Part shown: piece by piece, positions 1-11,700 of the stretch
Layout: each line of letters opens with the position of its first letter
How positions within the stretch are numbered: position 1 is the stretch's first letter
Assembly (NCBI GenBank): GCA_964030475.1
Contig: CAXIPT010000003.1
Coordinates: 12,706,729-12,770,728, forward strand
DNA: 64,000 nt
DNA from: Tethya wilhelma
Taxonomy: Eukaryota; Porifera; Demospongiae; Tethyida; Tethyidae
Direction of reading: 5' to 3'
Made by a program: the position numbers and the translations under genes
The notes under the pieces: generated by a model
Seen by the model: only the letters and a program-made list of their open reading frames with translations
Databases searched by the model: none
Told to the model about the DNA's origin: nothing

Positions 1-2777
1 CAGGTCGCTTGTAAGTTCCTGTACTCGTCTTTACAGTCACTACACGAACAAGTCCATCTTTTCCTGGATGAGTCGTAACAACTTTAGCAAGTGGCCATCT
101 AGCAGGAATTAGGTTGTCATCTTGCAGAACAACTATATCACCGACTTTGATGTTACGAGTGGGATGCTTCCATTTGTTTTGGCGACGAAGTGAAGAGAGA
201 TATTCATCAGACCACCTCTTCCAAAAGTGTCTGACGAGTGCCTGGCAGAGATACCAACGCTTGAGGAGAGACATTGAGCGATATGAAAGGGAGGGATCAG
301 GAATTGATTCTAGTGGTTGACCAATCAAGAAATGGCCTGGAGTCAAGGCTTCGATGCCATCATCATCGGAGGGGAGAGGAGCCAGAGGCCTACTGTTCAA
401 ACAAGCTTCAATCTGTGTCAGGACGGTAGTCAGTTCTTCAAATGTAAGTTTGGTGTTGCCAACAACTCGCTTGAAGTGATACTTCATGGACTTCACGGCA
501 GCTTCCCATAAGCCTCCAAAATGTGGAGCTCTTTCAGGGATGAATTTCCATGTGATACCTTGAGTTGAACAAAAGTTGGAGACATGATCTTGTGTATTTT
601 CTTGGTTGAGGAATTGGTGCATTTCCTTTAGTTCACGATCAGCACCGGTGAAGTTAGTCCCATGATCACTCATGATCAAAGTTGGCTTGCCACGACGGGC
701 AACAAAGCGTCTGAGGGTAGCGATGAATGCATCAGAGGTAAGATCAGAGACTGGCTCCAAATGAACAGCCTTGACAGAGAGAGACACAAACAAACATACA
801 TAGGCTTTCACAATAACTGGTTTCCGGATGTGAGCATACTTGACATAGATCGGACCGGCAAAGTCGATACCAACTTTGTTAAAGATGGGTCCTGGTGTTA
901 GTCTCTCAGCAGGGAGTTGTCCTAGCATTTGGTTGATCGGCTTCGTAGAGAGTTTACGACAAGTGATGCATCCTCTAGTGATAGATCTTACCACACTCTT
1001 GCATCCAATGATGTGATATTGGCGACACAAAGATGCCGTGAGTAGAGTGGCACCAGCGTGTAGCAGTCTGAGATGTTCAGATCGAATGATCAGATGAGTG
1101 AGAGGATGCTTCTGGTGAAGGATAATTGGGTGTTTCTGTGAATAGGACATCTGAGAGTTTTCTTGCCTGCCACCAACTCTGAGTATTCCGAAGGAATCAA
1201 GTAGAGGTCGAAGAGGAATCAACTGGCTAGACTTATCAAGAGTGGATTGTGATTGAAGTAGTTCCACTTCTTTACTGAAATGAGCATTCTGAGCGACTGA
1301 GAACCAATACCTTTCAGCCTTGTGTAGTTCATCAGTGGTGAGTTGGTTTGAAACAGGCTTTCTACCACGACAGTTGTCAATGAATCGGAAGACCCATGAG
1401 ATCACACGTTTCAGTTTGGCGAAACTTGAATAGTCTTCGACTCTCAATATAGGAGAGGTAGAGATAGACGAGGCATGTAGAGAAAGTTCTCTCTCCTCAC
1501 TAGTGTCGTCAGTGTTGGGTAAGTCAAGGAGATTGGGCCAATGAGTAGGAGATAGATGGAGCCAAGTGGGTCCATTCCACCAAAGTGTATGGTCGAGTAG
1601 TTCTGATGGAAAGAGTCCACGAGAAGCGCAGTCAGCTGGTTTCTCGAGTCCTTGAACATGGTTCCAGCGATCAGGAGCAATGAGGTCAATGATGTACGAG
1701 ACTCGGTTTCCAACGTAGGTCTTGAATCTTCTGGGGTTTCCAATGAACCAGCTGAGAACGATGGTGCTGTCAGTCCAAGCAAAGACATCGGTGAGGGAGA
1801 GGTTGAACACGTTTTTGATGTGGAATAGCAGTTGAGCCAGTAGGTGGGCACTACACAGTTCTAGTCTGGGTATCGTCAATCTTTTGATGGGAGAGACCTT
1901 GGTCTTTGAAGCAACAAGTGATACTTGGACATTTCCGTAGGAGTCAACCATTCTGAGGTAGATGACAGCAGCATAGGCATCTTCGGATGCATCACAGAAA
2001 CCATGGAGTTGTACTGATACAATCTGAGATTTCTTGTCAAAGTAGCATCTAGGGATGTGTTTGTTTGAGAGGAGATGCAATTCAGAACGCCAACGAAACC
2101 AGTCTTCATAGATGGTGCTTGGCACTGCATCATCCCAGTCGATCTTCTGCTCCCATAGTCGCTGAAGCAAGATCTTCACTTTGATGATCGTTGGAGAGAA
2201 CCATCCCAAGACGTCAAATGTTTTGGCGATGTCGGAAACAAGTACTCGTTTGGTGATGTTGTTGAGAGGTGGCAGATCTGCAATTGTGAGGCGAAAGTGA
2301 TCCATAGTTGTGTTCCACTCGATGCCGAGTGTCTTGGTGTACTCATCGGCAGCCGGTAGTGTCTGAACAGATGGGGCATCTTTGAGATCGATTGGAATAT
2401 TCTGAAGAACTTCTGTTTCGCTCGAATTCCATTTTCTGAGAGTGAAATCACCTTTGGAGAAGAGAGTCTGTAACTGGGATTGCAATTCGATTGCTTCTGG
2501 GATCGAGTCAGCACCAGTCAAACAGTCGTCGACATAGAATGATTTGTTTACAGCTTCTGCCGCTTGTGGGAATTTAGTAGAGTGATCAATAGCATTCTGC
2601 TTTACTGCCATGTTGGCAGCATATGACGAAGCACTAACACCGAATGTGACTCTGGTCATCCGGTATTCAACAAGAGGTTCACCGGGTTTGTTCCTCCAGA
2701 CGAATCTGTGCAAATCACGATCAGAATGTGTGAGTTCAATTGCTCTGTACATCTTACTGACATCTGCGGTCAGTGCG
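1..2777 (-). mobile_element. BEL/Pao retrotransposon copy 1, truncated pol (RT end, RNase H, integrase)
   Basis: This is the pol region of a BEL/Pao LTR retrotransposon on the minus strand, open at the left window edge and cut at the N at 2778. It aligns along its whole length with about 6455-9210 of the full copy, with scattered substitutions. The end of the RT, the RNase H (HGFCDASED, FAWTDSTIV) and the integrase are recognisable by this alignment. Unlike the full copy, the frame is continuous here: the 20 nt lost near 7865 in copy 2 are present at about 1406-1430, and the two compensating indels of copy 2 are absent. The missing 5' part (gag, protease, first half of RT) should lie beyond the N. 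LTRs are not in the window. Confidence 0.9.
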
Positions 2778-2778
2778 N
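2778..2778. other. Single N: assembly join
   Basis: One N separates the BEL/Pao RT from an unrelated hAT transposase. In the full BEL copy the same sequence continues uninterrupted at 9211. This is probably a contig join inside repeats, so linkage across it is uncertain. Confidence 0.7.
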
Positions 2779-3358
2779 AGCTGCTGTTGAATGGTTGGTC
2801 GGTTGTTGGACATTGCATCCTTAAACTGTTCGAACTCGAGAACAGCTTGCTGGTGATAACCTCTTCCGTTATGTGTTTTCAACTTATCCATAGCCTTCAC
2901 CAACTGATTCTCAGTCCGTCCAAAGTGACGTTTAACAAAAAGATCAGGTTCTGAACGAAAACCCTGACCTTTGGCAAAGAGGACACAAGGCAAACAAAAC
3001 CCCCCACGACAATGCTCACTGTATGTCAACCAAGGATATGCTGAGAACCAAGAATGCTGGAATTTTCTACTTTCTAATGGAGTGAATTCATAGCCCGGGC
3101 CAGGTACGAAATGTTGTATAATTAGCTGGTACTTATCGTGATCCGTCATTATAGTACCTGTTGACTTGTCGGCAACAAACACACCAATATCAACTTCTCT
3201 TGACAGACGAGGTTGTTTAGCCGGAGGCTCTACAGGTGGAGATGGTGAAAGGGAGAAGCTAGAACTAGGAGAAACAGACGCACGAGAAGAATTTGGATGC
3301 TCAGGAACATGAGAAGAACTTGGCTGCTCAGCCTCACTGACAGTAACATCAGAACTCC
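2779..3358 (-). CDS. hAT transposase N-terminus with TTF-type zinc finger (ZMYM1-like), partial
   Basis: The frame opens near 3358 with a Ser/Pro-rich low-complexity stretch, then a TTF-type zinc finger: WFSAYPWLTY, followed by FCLPCVLFA, with Cys pairs and a conserved aromatic core. This domain is the N-terminal DNA-binding region of hAT transposases annotated as zinc finger MYM-type protein 1-like. A methionine lies at 3182, but the protein probably starts upstream because the low-complexity leader is in frame. The DDE/RNase H-like core and the C-terminal dimerisation region are missing beyond the N at 2778. It belongs to a different hAT subfamily from the copy at 41.2-43.9 kb. Confidence 0.7.
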
Positions 3359-3865
3359 TGCATTTTGTTTTATTTGTTGTAATTTGTGTTTGTATCTATT
3401 ATTTTACTTTTAGTTTACCTTGATGGAGCTGGCTGCTTGAAAAATTTGTACAGTGTCTGTGACATGATCCAATGTAAAGCGAGACAAGCGGTTTTCATCT
3501 AACCCACTACAGATACACGTGGTCTATGCAGCTCGGGTAGCCCCACCTACACCTAGTACCTTTACAGCATGCATAGCAGCCCTACCTACCTTGTAGCTTG
3601 AACTATGACCTCAATGGATAATGCACGATCGAAAGTTCTTAAGACTCTCGAGTCGACTACAAGCTGATACACTATTAGGGAGCCTGAACGCCTGTTATTG
3701 TAGTTTATTCTTTTAATTCTGTCAGTTTCATATAAATAATTGGTCATTCATAGCACAAGTATGAGTATTTACAGTTCTGAGTAGTAAATTAATTAGTGTA
3801 TTGTTTTCACGGAGAAGAAAGGGGGTGCTCGAGCACCTCTTGAACCCCCTCTGGCTACGCCACTG
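2779..3865 (-). mobile_element. hAT-type DNA transposon, 5' part
   Basis: The right end reads on the minus strand as CAGTGGCGTAGCCAG, a typical hAT terminal inverted repeat start, at 3851-3865. Coding sequence for a TTF-type zinc-finger transposase lies inside on the minus strand. The interval 3360-3820 is AT-rich leader without a recognisable gene. The left part of the element is cut by the N at 2778. The DIRS-like element starts immediately beyond 3865, so this hAT copy probably inserted into it; the other end, which would give an 8-bp target duplication, is missing. Confidence 0.7.
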
Positions 3866-3904
3866 CCCCTAAGTTCGCCCAATCTATCCAAGGATCAAGA
3901 GGAA

Positions 3905-4708
3905 GTGCTGGAGGAAGAGATACAGGCCCTTCTGGACAAGGAAGCAATAGAGCCAGCACCAGACAGGAAGGGTTTCTTCAGCCCAATGTTTGCAGTCCCC
4001 AAGAAGGACGGGAGTAGGAGACTAATAATCAACCTCAAACGTCTCAACTCCTATCTTCAGGTGCCACACTTCAAGATGAAAGGAATACACAATCTGAGGG
4101 ACATCTTGCAGGAAAACGACTACATGAGCAAAATAGATCTCCGCGATGCCTATCTCACAGTACCTATCTCCCGCAGAAACCGGAACTTCCTCAATTTCCA
4201 TTGGAAGGGAAGCAACTATCGCTTTCGGAGCCTCCCCTTTGGGTTGGCAACAGCCCCACAAGTCTTTAGAAAGATCTTACGTCCTGTGGCGGCAAAGATG
4301 AGAAGAATGGGAATTCGTGCAATTTTCTACTTGGACGACATCCTAGTGTTGGCCGAAAGCAAGGAATTGCTGACATCACATATGGAGATCTTAGCTCAGG
4401 AGTTGGAAAATCTAGGGTTCAAATTGAACCTGAAGAATTGTGTATGGAAACCTTCTTAAGTGATAGAATTCCTCGGTTTTCTGATCAACTCAACGACTAT
4501 GAAGATCTACCTTCCAGAAGAGAAGATAGTGAAGATTCACAAGGAATGCAGACACTTTCTGAACAATACAGTGGTATCGGCCCAGGAACTGGCCCACCTG
4601 ATTGGACTGCTGACATCAACCCTTTCTGCAATCAAGGTAGCACCACTACATTATCGAGCCCTTCAAAGACTCCGCCACAGGATTCTCTCAACTACAGAGG
4701 GAGAGTAG
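3905..4708 (+). pseudogene. DIRS-like reverse transcriptase
   Basis: RT fingers and palm are clear: FSPMFAVPKKDGSRR, then KIDLRDAYLTVPI, LPFGLATAPQVF and the catalytic FYLDDILVL. The thumb region continues as FLGFLINSTTMKI. An in-frame TAA at 4457-4459 splits the domain; the same frame reads on immediately after it, so a point nonsense change is the simplest explanation. A second stop falls at 4706-4708, after which the frame changes. In the family this enzyme makes cDNA from the element RNA; here it is inactive. Confidence 0.85.
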
Positions 4709-4711
4709 GAG

Positions 4712-5290
4712 AGCACAGCCCCCCTAGACAACGAGAGTCAAGAAGACTTACGATGGTGGCTAGATCACTTACGAGGGGCCAACCGTCTGTCAGTTGTCCT
4801 GCCATCAGGTTGGGGCGCGACCGACCAACAAGTGAATACTCGAGGCATATGGATGAGAGAGGAAAGACAGCTCCACATCAACTTACGGGAGATGAAAGCT
4901 GTTTTCTTGGCACTGAAGTCATTGATACCTCCTCGGAGGGACATCCATGTGCAGTTGTTCATAGACAACTCCACCACGATAGCCTATCTGAACCACAGAG
5001 GGGGCACACACTCAAAGGCCCTGTCAGACCTAGCCATAGAGATATGGTCGTGGTGTCTGGAGAGAGGGATATCTATTCATGCAGAACATATCCCAGGAGT
5101 CTACAACGTTATTGCAGATACAGAATCGAGGATGGCTATGGAGCCAAGCGATTGGAGATTGAAGCCCTCTATCTTTGTCAGATGTGGTATCCGTTCGATG
5201 TGGACCTTTTTGCCGCTCATCACAACAGTCAACTGCCACGCTTCTTCAGCTTCCGACCAGACCCAGAGTCAGAAGCGGTGGATGCATTAG
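4712..5290 (+). pseudogene. DIRS-like RNase H domain
   Basis: The segment contains SGWGATD, the Glu helix (LREMKAVFLALKSL), the catalytic Asp segment (LFIDNSTTIAYLN) and the late His/Asp segment (AEHIPGVYNVIADTESR). The first catalytic Asp expected just before the GWGA motif is not seen (the sequence reads VLPSGWGA), so one metal ligand seems to be lost. Frame changes occur at both ends. It sits directly downstream of the RT, as usual for this group. Confidence 0.75.
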
Positions 5291-5560
5291 CCCAGAATTG
5301 GGCGAACCTGAATCCTTATGCTTTTCCCCCATTTATCCTAATTGGGAGGTCTGAGAAAGCTAAGGAAGGATCAGGTGAAAGAGATGGTTTTAATAGTCCC
5401 GATATGGTGGAACCAAACATGGTTTCCAAACCTACTGGATCAGTTGATAAATTTTCCCTTACTGCTACCAAAGCGGAGAGAGATCTTGACAAACCCACTG
5501 GGAGAGTTTCACCCGTTAGTGGAACAGGGCAGCTTATCCCTAGCCGCTTGCAGAGTGTCT
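5173..5560 (+). pseudogene. DAM-like (N6-adenine methyltransferase-like) domain of DIRS element
   Basis: After the RNase H the sequence reads FDVDLFAAHHNSQLPRFFSF, then AVDALAQNW and YAFPPFILI, and in another frame IVPIWWNQTWFPNLLDQL. This order (DLFA, AVDA, FPP, P.W..Q.W.P) matches the DAM-like domain carried by many DIRS elements between RNase H and recombinase. At least one frame change occurs near 5345. Its role in the element cycle is not established. Confidence 0.6.
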
Positions 5561-5937
5561 GGTATAACATCCAAGACGTAGAGATTTCAGATGAATCTCT
5601 TGGAATCATCGCAGCAGCCTGGAGGCCAGGCACAGAGAAAATGTACTCCTCAGCCTGGGGGAGATGGTTGCTTTGGTGTAAGAAGAGGAAGTCCAATCCC
5701 GTTCCATCCTCTATCGGACCAGTTATAAATTTTTTAACAGACGAGTTCAAGTTAGGAAAACAACACTCAACTATGAACTCCTACAGATCTGCATTGTCAG
5801 CTACCCTGCCACCAATTGATGGGAAGCCGGTAGGACAGCATCCAGTGGTTTGTCGTCACCCGCAGGGCATGTTCAATAAGCGTCCACCAGCCCCTCGGTA
5901 TTCCGAAATATGGAATGTATCAGTAGTAATCAACCAC
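5561..5937 (+). pseudogene. Tyrosine recombinase, N-terminal (core-binding) part, interrupted
   Basis: This is the SAM-like core-binding half of a phage-integrase-type tyrosine recombinase (TEKMYSSAWGRWLLWC, INFLTDEF, STMNSYRSALSA). It breaks at 5937, exactly where the BEL/Pao LTR begins. The catalytic half resumes at 12414 in the same reading frame once the element and one target duplication are left out of account, so the gene was one frame when the BEL element landed. Confidence 0.85.
5933..5937. repeat. Target site duplication (ACCAC), left
   Basis: The pentamer ACCAC directly abuts the left LTR and is repeated at 12409-12413 directly after the right LTR. Five bp fits BEL/Pao integration. 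Confidence 0.85.
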
Positions 5938-6330
5938 TGTTTGTGATTCTTTCTTGAATCAAAGCTAGACTCAATAATATTACACTGACCTAGCTAACGT
6001 GGTTGCAACCATTCAGCGCTGCAGCGTATTTAACTGAAAGAAATGTTCTTAGACTCAAATTTACAATCACTGACACAAGATAGAGAGACAGACTGAAAAA
6101 ACACTGGACGAAAAAACATGGCAAGACATTATATTACAGAGAGGGGGCCTCTGGGGCAACATAGACAACAAAGGTAAGGCTCAGTTGTAACAAAAGTATG
6201 GCCTACAAGGTGTCAAACCAAACTATGCATTTAACAGACACAAAGGCAGCTAGTCTACAAAATCTCAAAGATTTCACTAAATTAGAACAGCAATGCAACA
6301 TGAACCTAAACATAAACATAAACATAAACA
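5938..6330 (-). repeat. 3' LTR of BEL/Pao copy 2
   Basis: 393 bp starting TGTTTGTGATTC and ending in four TAAACA units. It is the 3' LTR relative to the coding strand. It differs from the other LTR at about 6025 (G versus A) and about 6236 (G versus A). The stretch 6331-6415 between it and the integrase stop shows no strong purine tract. Confidence 0.95.
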
Positions 6331-6415
6331 TACCGCCGGCCAAGACCTGCGGTCTTTAACACAGAATGTCCAATGCTAACTTAATGTCCAAATAAACACG
6401 AAACTATGTATACAG

Positions 6416-7858
6416 TTACTTCTCTTGAGGCATCAACAAAGCAACCTTGGCGACAGGTCGCTTGTAGGTTCCCGTACTTGTCTTTACAGTGACTACACGA
6501 ACAAGTCCATCCTTTCCTGGATGAGTCGTAACAACTTTAGCGAGTGGCCATCTAGCAGGAATCAGGTTGTCATCTTGTAAAACAACTATATCACCGACTT
6601 TGATGTTACGAGTAGGATGCTTCCATTTGTTTTGGCGACGAAGTGAAGAGAGATATTCATCAGACCATCTCTTCCAAAAGTGTCTGACGAGTGCCTGGCA
6701 AAGATACCAACGTTTGAGGAGAGACATTGAGCGATACGAAGGGGAGGGATCAGGAATTGATTCTAGTGGTTGACCGATCAAGAAATGACCTGGAGTCAAG
6801 GCTTCGATGCCGTCATCATCGGAGGGGAGAGGAGCCAGAGGCCTACTGTTCAAACAAGCTTCAATCTGTGTCAGAACGGTAGTCAGTTCTTCAAATGTAA
6901 GTTTGGTGTTGCCAACAATTCGCTTGAAGTGATACTTCATGGACTTCACGGCAGCTTCCAATAAGCCTCCAAAATGTGGAGCTCTTTCAGGGATGAATTT
7001 CCATGTGATACCTTGAGTTGAACAAAAGTTGGAGACATGATCTTGTGTATTTTCTTGGTTGAGGAATTGGTACATTTCCCTTAGTTCACGGTCGGCACCG
7101 GTGAAGTTAGTCCCATGATCACTCATGATCAAAGTTGGCTTGCCACGACGGGCAACGAAGCATCTGAGGGTAGCGATGAATGCATCAGAGGTAAGATCAG
7201 AGACTGGCTCCAAATGAACAGCCTTGATGGAGAGTGATACAAACAAACATACATAGGCTTTCACAATAACTGGTTTCCGGATGTGAGCATACTTGACATG
7301 GATCGGACCGGCAAAGTCGATACCAACTTTGTCAAAGATGGGTCCTGGCGTTAGTCTCTCAGCAGGGAGTTGTCCTAGCATTTGGTTGATCGGCTTCGTA
7401 GAGAGCTTACGACAAGTGATGCATCCTCTAGTGATAGATCTTACCACACTCTTGCATCCAATGATGTGATATTGGCGACACAAAGATGCTGTGAGCAGAG
7501 TGGCACCAGCGTGTAGTAGTCTGAGATGTTCAGATCGAATGATCAGATGAGTGAGAGGATGCTTCTGGTGAAGGATAATTGGGTGTTTCTGTGAATAGGA
7601 CATCTGAGAGTTTTCTTGCCTGCCACCAACTCTGAGTATTCCGAAGGAATCAAGTAGAGGTCGAAGAGGAATCAACTGGCTAGACTTATCAAGAGTAGAT
7701 TGTGATTGAAGTAGTTCCACTTCTTTACTAAAATGAGCATTCTGAGCGACTGAGAACCAATACCTTCCAGCCTTGTGTAGTTCATCAGTGGTGAGTTGGT
7801 TTGAAACAGGCTTTCTACTACGACAGTTATCAATGAATCGGAAGACCCATGAAGTCAC
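6416..7858 (-). CDS. BEL/Pao integrase
   Basis: 480 codons in one frame. The N-terminal zinc-binding motif (H..H, then CITC) is followed by the DDE core with Asp in VGIDFAGPI (about residue 180), Asp in MSDHGTNFTG (about 246) and Glu in HFGGLLEAAV (about 300), then a C-terminal domain with GDIVVLQDDN typical of Pao integrases (DUF5641-like). In the element it forms the C-terminal part of pol and inserts the cDNA. In this copy it is cut off from the rest of pol by a 20-nt deletion just upstream; the ATG used here is internal, so the ORF is a remnant of a longer polyprotein. Confidence 0.9.
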   Translation of the reverse strand: MTSWVFRFIDNCRSRKPVSNQLTTDELHKAGRYWFSVAQNAHFSKEVELLQSQSTLDKSSQLIPLRPLLDSFGILRVGGRQENSQMSYSQKHPIILHQKHPLTHLIIRSEHLRLLHAGATLLTASLCRQYHIIGCKSVVRSITRGCITCRKLSTKPINQMLGQLPAERLTPGPIFDKVGIDFAGPIHVKYAHIRKPVIVKAYVCLFVSLSIKAVHLEPVSDLTSDAFIATLRCFVARRGKPTLIMSDHGTNFTGADRELREMYQFLNQENTQDHVSNFCSTQGITWKFIPERAPHFGGLLEAAVKSMKYHFKRIVGNTKLTFEELTTVLTQIEACLNSRPLAPLPSDDDGIEALTPGHFLIGQPLESIPDPSPSYRSMSLLKRWYLCQALVRHFWKRWSDEYLSSLRRQNKWKHPTRNIKVGDIVVLQDDNLIPARWPLAKVVTTHPGKDGLVRVVTVKTSTGTYKRPVAKVALLMPQEK

Positions 7859-7862
7859 ACGT

Positions 7863-8750
7863 TTAGTCTTCGACTCTCAATATAAGAAAGGCAGAGATAG
7901 ATGAGGCATGTAGAGAAAGTTCTCTTTCCTCACTAGTGTCGTCAGTGTTGGGTAAGTCAAGAAGATTGGGCCAATGAGTAGGAGATTGATGGAGCCAAGT
8001 GGGTCCATTCCACCAAAGTGTATGGTCGAGTAGTTCTGATGGAAAGAGTCCACGAGAAGCGCAGTCAGCTGGGTTCTCGAGTCCTTGAACATGGTTCCAG
8101 CGATCAGGAGCAATGAGGTCAATGATGTACGAGACTCGGTTTCCAACGTAAGTCTTGAATCTTCTAGGGTTTCCAATAAACCAGCTGAGAACGATGGTGC
8201 TGTCAGTCCAAGCAAAGACATCGGTGAGGGAGAGGTTGAACACATTTTTGATGTGGAATAGCAGTTGAGCCAGTAGGTGGGCACCACACAGTTCTAGTCT
8301 GGGTATCGTCAATCTCTTGATGGGAGAGACCTTGGTCTTTGAAGCGACAAGTGATACTTGGACATTTCCGTAGGAGTCAACCATTCTGAGGTAGATGACA
8401 GCAGCATAGGCATCTTCGGATGCATCACAGAAACCATGGAGTTGTACTGATACAATCTGAGATTTCTTGTCAAAGTAGCATCTAGGGATGTGTTTGTTTG
8501 AGAGGAGATGCAATTCAGAACGCCAACGAAACCAGTCTTCGTAGATGGTGCTTGGCACTGCATCGTCCCAGTCGATCTTCTGCTCCCATAGTCGCTGAAG
8601 CAAGATCTTCACTTTGATGATCGTTGGAGAGAACCATCCCAGGACATCAAATGTTTGGCGATGTCGGAAACAAGTACTCGTTTGGTGATGTTGTTGAGAG
8701 GTGGCAGATCTGCAATTGTGAGGCAAAAGTGATCCATAGTTGTGTTCCAC
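7863..8750 (-). pseudogene. BEL/Pao RT connection and RNase H segment
   Basis: A separate frame holding the end of the RT (FDVLGWFSPTIIKVKILLQ) and the RNase H with HGFCDASEDAY, LELCGAHLL and AWTDSTIVLSW, matching Pao peptidase A17/RNase H architecture. The first about 30 codons are out-of-frame sequence between two compensating indels (near 8653 and 8820). It ends in a stop at 7863 created by the 20-nt deletion; copy 1 reads through the same place into the integrase. Confidence 0.85.
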
Positions 8751-8774
8751 TCAATGCCTAGTGTCTTGGTGTAC

Positions 8775-11700
8775 TCATCGGCAGCTGGTAGTGTCTGAAC
8801 AGATGGGACATCTTTGAGATTCGATTGGAATATTCTGAAGAACTTCTGTTTCACTCGAATTCCATTTTCTGAGAGTGAATTCACCTTTGGAGAAGAGAGT
8901 CTGTAACTGGGATTGCAGTTCAATTGCTTCTGGGATCGAGTCAGCACCAGTCAAACAGTCGTCGACATAGAACGATTTGTTTACAGCTTCTGCCGCTTGT
9001 GGGAATTTAGTAGAGTGATCAATAGCATTCTGCTTTACTGCCATGTTGGCAGCATATGATGAAGCACTAACACCGAATGTGACTCTGGTCATCCGGTATT
9101 CAACAAGAGGTTCACTGGGTTTGTTCCTCCAGACGAATCTGTGCAAATCACGATCAGAATGTGTGAGTTCGATTGCTCTGTACATTTTACTGACATCTGC
9201 GGTCAGTGCGATTCGATGGAATCTGAACCTTAGGAGAACATCAATGAGAGATGAGTGAACAGTTGGGCCGACAAGAAGTATGTCATTGAGAGATACACCA
9301 GTAGATGATTTGGCTGAGGCATCAAATACGACTCGAACTTTGGTAGTTGTGCTACGTTCCTTGTACACAGCATGCATTGGCCGGTAAAACGTCTCCTTTG
9401 AAGGTTTGTTGAGATCAGAAGCAGGTACTGGCTCTGCGTGACCTAAATCAAAGTATTCATTCATGACAGTAGAGAATGGTTGAAATTGACCCTTTGAGTA
9501 CAGAGATCGTTCTATAGAGAGAAATCTTCGAACAGCTTGTGATTTGGATTCCCCCAGTGGCTTGCTGGAAGGATTCTTTGGTAGAGGTACAATGAAACGA
9601 CCAGTTTCGGAGCGAGTGTGGTTTTCCTTGAAGTGGCGAACAACCATTCGTTCTTCAGTGGAGAGATTTGAATCTTCCGTGGGTGACTCTTCAATTTCCC
9701 AAAACATTCGTAGAACATCATCATTGGATGTAACAGAGGAATGATGTGAGGCAACAGAAATGTGGTTTGATGAAGTAGAGGTTCTGCCAGTGAGAACCCA
9801 TCCAAACTGTGTTTCAAATGCTGTAGGTGTACCAGCGGGTCCACACCGCCGGCCGTGCAGCAACACATCAGCATATATGTCGGCACCGAGGAGTAAATCA
9901 ATTCGTCCTGGCTTACCGTAGTCAGGATCAGCAAGTGCTAAGTTTGAGAGATGGCTCCACAGTGTACCAGCCTGCACTGGTTGAAGAGGCAAGTCATTTG
10001 TGACACGAGGGACAACAATTGCTGTGAGTGTGTAACTTGACTTGGGAGAATACAGTGAAGAGATTTCAAAGGTTGAGACTGATTGTAATGGTGAGTTGTG
10101 AGTGAGACCACCAATTCCTGTGATTGTCAGGCATTTCGAATGCCTAGCCAAACCCAAACATTGAACAATTCGTTCTGAGACAAATGAAGTGGTGGATCCA
10201 GAATCAAGTAGAGCACGTGCCCTGATAGATGAGCCATCAGGTGCATTGATTTTGACTTGACAAGTCATGAGCAGAGTGGTTGGGATAGTGGATCCAGTAG
10301 AGGTGTGGGAATTGTGGTGATTAGCTTCTACACGAGCTGGCATAGTGGCAGGTGGGCTTGGTACGATTGCAGGGGTGCCTTGCGATTCCCTTGAATCATT
10401 GTGAATGAGGGTGTGATGTGACCTTTGACATTTCTTGCATTTGTTTGAGCTTGGGCACTGTTTGGCAAAATGGCCTGGTTTGAGACAATTGAGACAGAGA
10501 CCCTTGGATCTGAGAGTGGAGAGCATTTTGTCATGAGACATTGCTCGGAATTCAGGACAGGTAAACAGTGGATGTCTTTCTACCTTGCAAACGATGCAAT
10601 TTTCACTTGAAGTTGCTGTGAATGCCATAGTACGAGAGGAGGTGTGCTTCCTTGAGGATGCATGCTCATCCTTGTTGGTGTGCCTTCTTTGTGGCATTGT
10701 CAGTGTTTCAGAAGCTTGTGCTTTCAGATTGATGAATTCAAGCAGGTCATTGTAGTGAGATACATCAGGTGATTTCTGGTTGAGTTTCTGCCACTCAAAT
10801 AGTGTTGTCTCATCGAGCTTTAATTGCAGGAAGGAGGTGATGAAAGTTCCTTCGGGTTCATGACCAATCGACTTGAGAGCACGGAGATGCTGTTGAGCTG
10901 TGTCATGAAGACGTCGTAGCTCCTTTCCATTACCCTCTTTGAGAGGAGGAATTTCAACTATCCTTTTGACATGTGCCTGATGAATGAGCTTTGGACGATT
11001 GTAGCGGTCTTTCAGGCATTGGACAGCTTCAACGTAGTGATCTCCAGATCGAGATAACCCTTCAATCGTACTCTTCGCTGTTCCATCTTTGAGTGAGTGT
11101 CTCAGATAGGCGAGCTTCTCAGCATTAGACAGGTGTGGGCGATCATGGATCGCAACAGAGTATTGCTCCCAAAAAGTTGTCCAATTGAGAATGTCTCCAT
11201 CGAAAAGAGGCACATCCAGCTTCGGAAGCTTGACACCGTGGGTGTCAGTCGTGGATCTCTCTGGCTTGTCTGCAGTTACAGATTTCTTGTGGGGATAGAG
11301 GAAGGCCATGATCTTCATAGAAACATCACTGAATTTAGTATTCAACTTGGTGACAGAGGCGAACAACTCTTCAGTTCCTTCAGCACCCATTGAGAGCATG
11401 TTCTGTCGGATGACTCCGAGTTCACCTTTGAAGTCTTGGAGCAGTCCTTGGTAATGATGATAAAGGTGAGCTTCTTCTGGCTTTCCAGAAAGAGAGGAGA
11501 AAGCAGTTTCCATTGTGGAGAACCGCTTGTCCAAATCAACAATGCTTCGGGAGACAATCTTACGGCTCCCAGAGTCAGATGCAAGTGTGCATTTTTTGAT
11601 CAGTTGATCAATACGAAGAGATATAGTAGAGAGCTCTTCATCGTGAGTGTCCAACGCTTCTTGTTCCTTGCTTAGTGAGTCATCATCAGCTGCGTTGATG

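Larger units (their letters stand above)
3866..5937 (+). mobile_element. DIRS-like tyrosine-recombinase retrotransposon, left part
   Basis: A plus-strand pol array of RT, RNase H, DAM-like domain and the N-terminal part of a tyrosine recombinase, the domain set of DIRS-type elements. The recombinase continues at 12414-12980 after an intervening BEL/Pao insertion. The gag part and left terminal repeat are absent; the hAT end at 3865 marks the left limit. Several stops and frame changes show it is no longer functional. Confidence 0.8.

Noticed and set aside
4438..5946. A 502-codon open frame on the plus strand
   Set aside because: Most of it runs out of frame across RT and RNase H. Only the parts from about 5173 onward agree with the DAM-like domain and the recombinase, so I annotated the domains instead.
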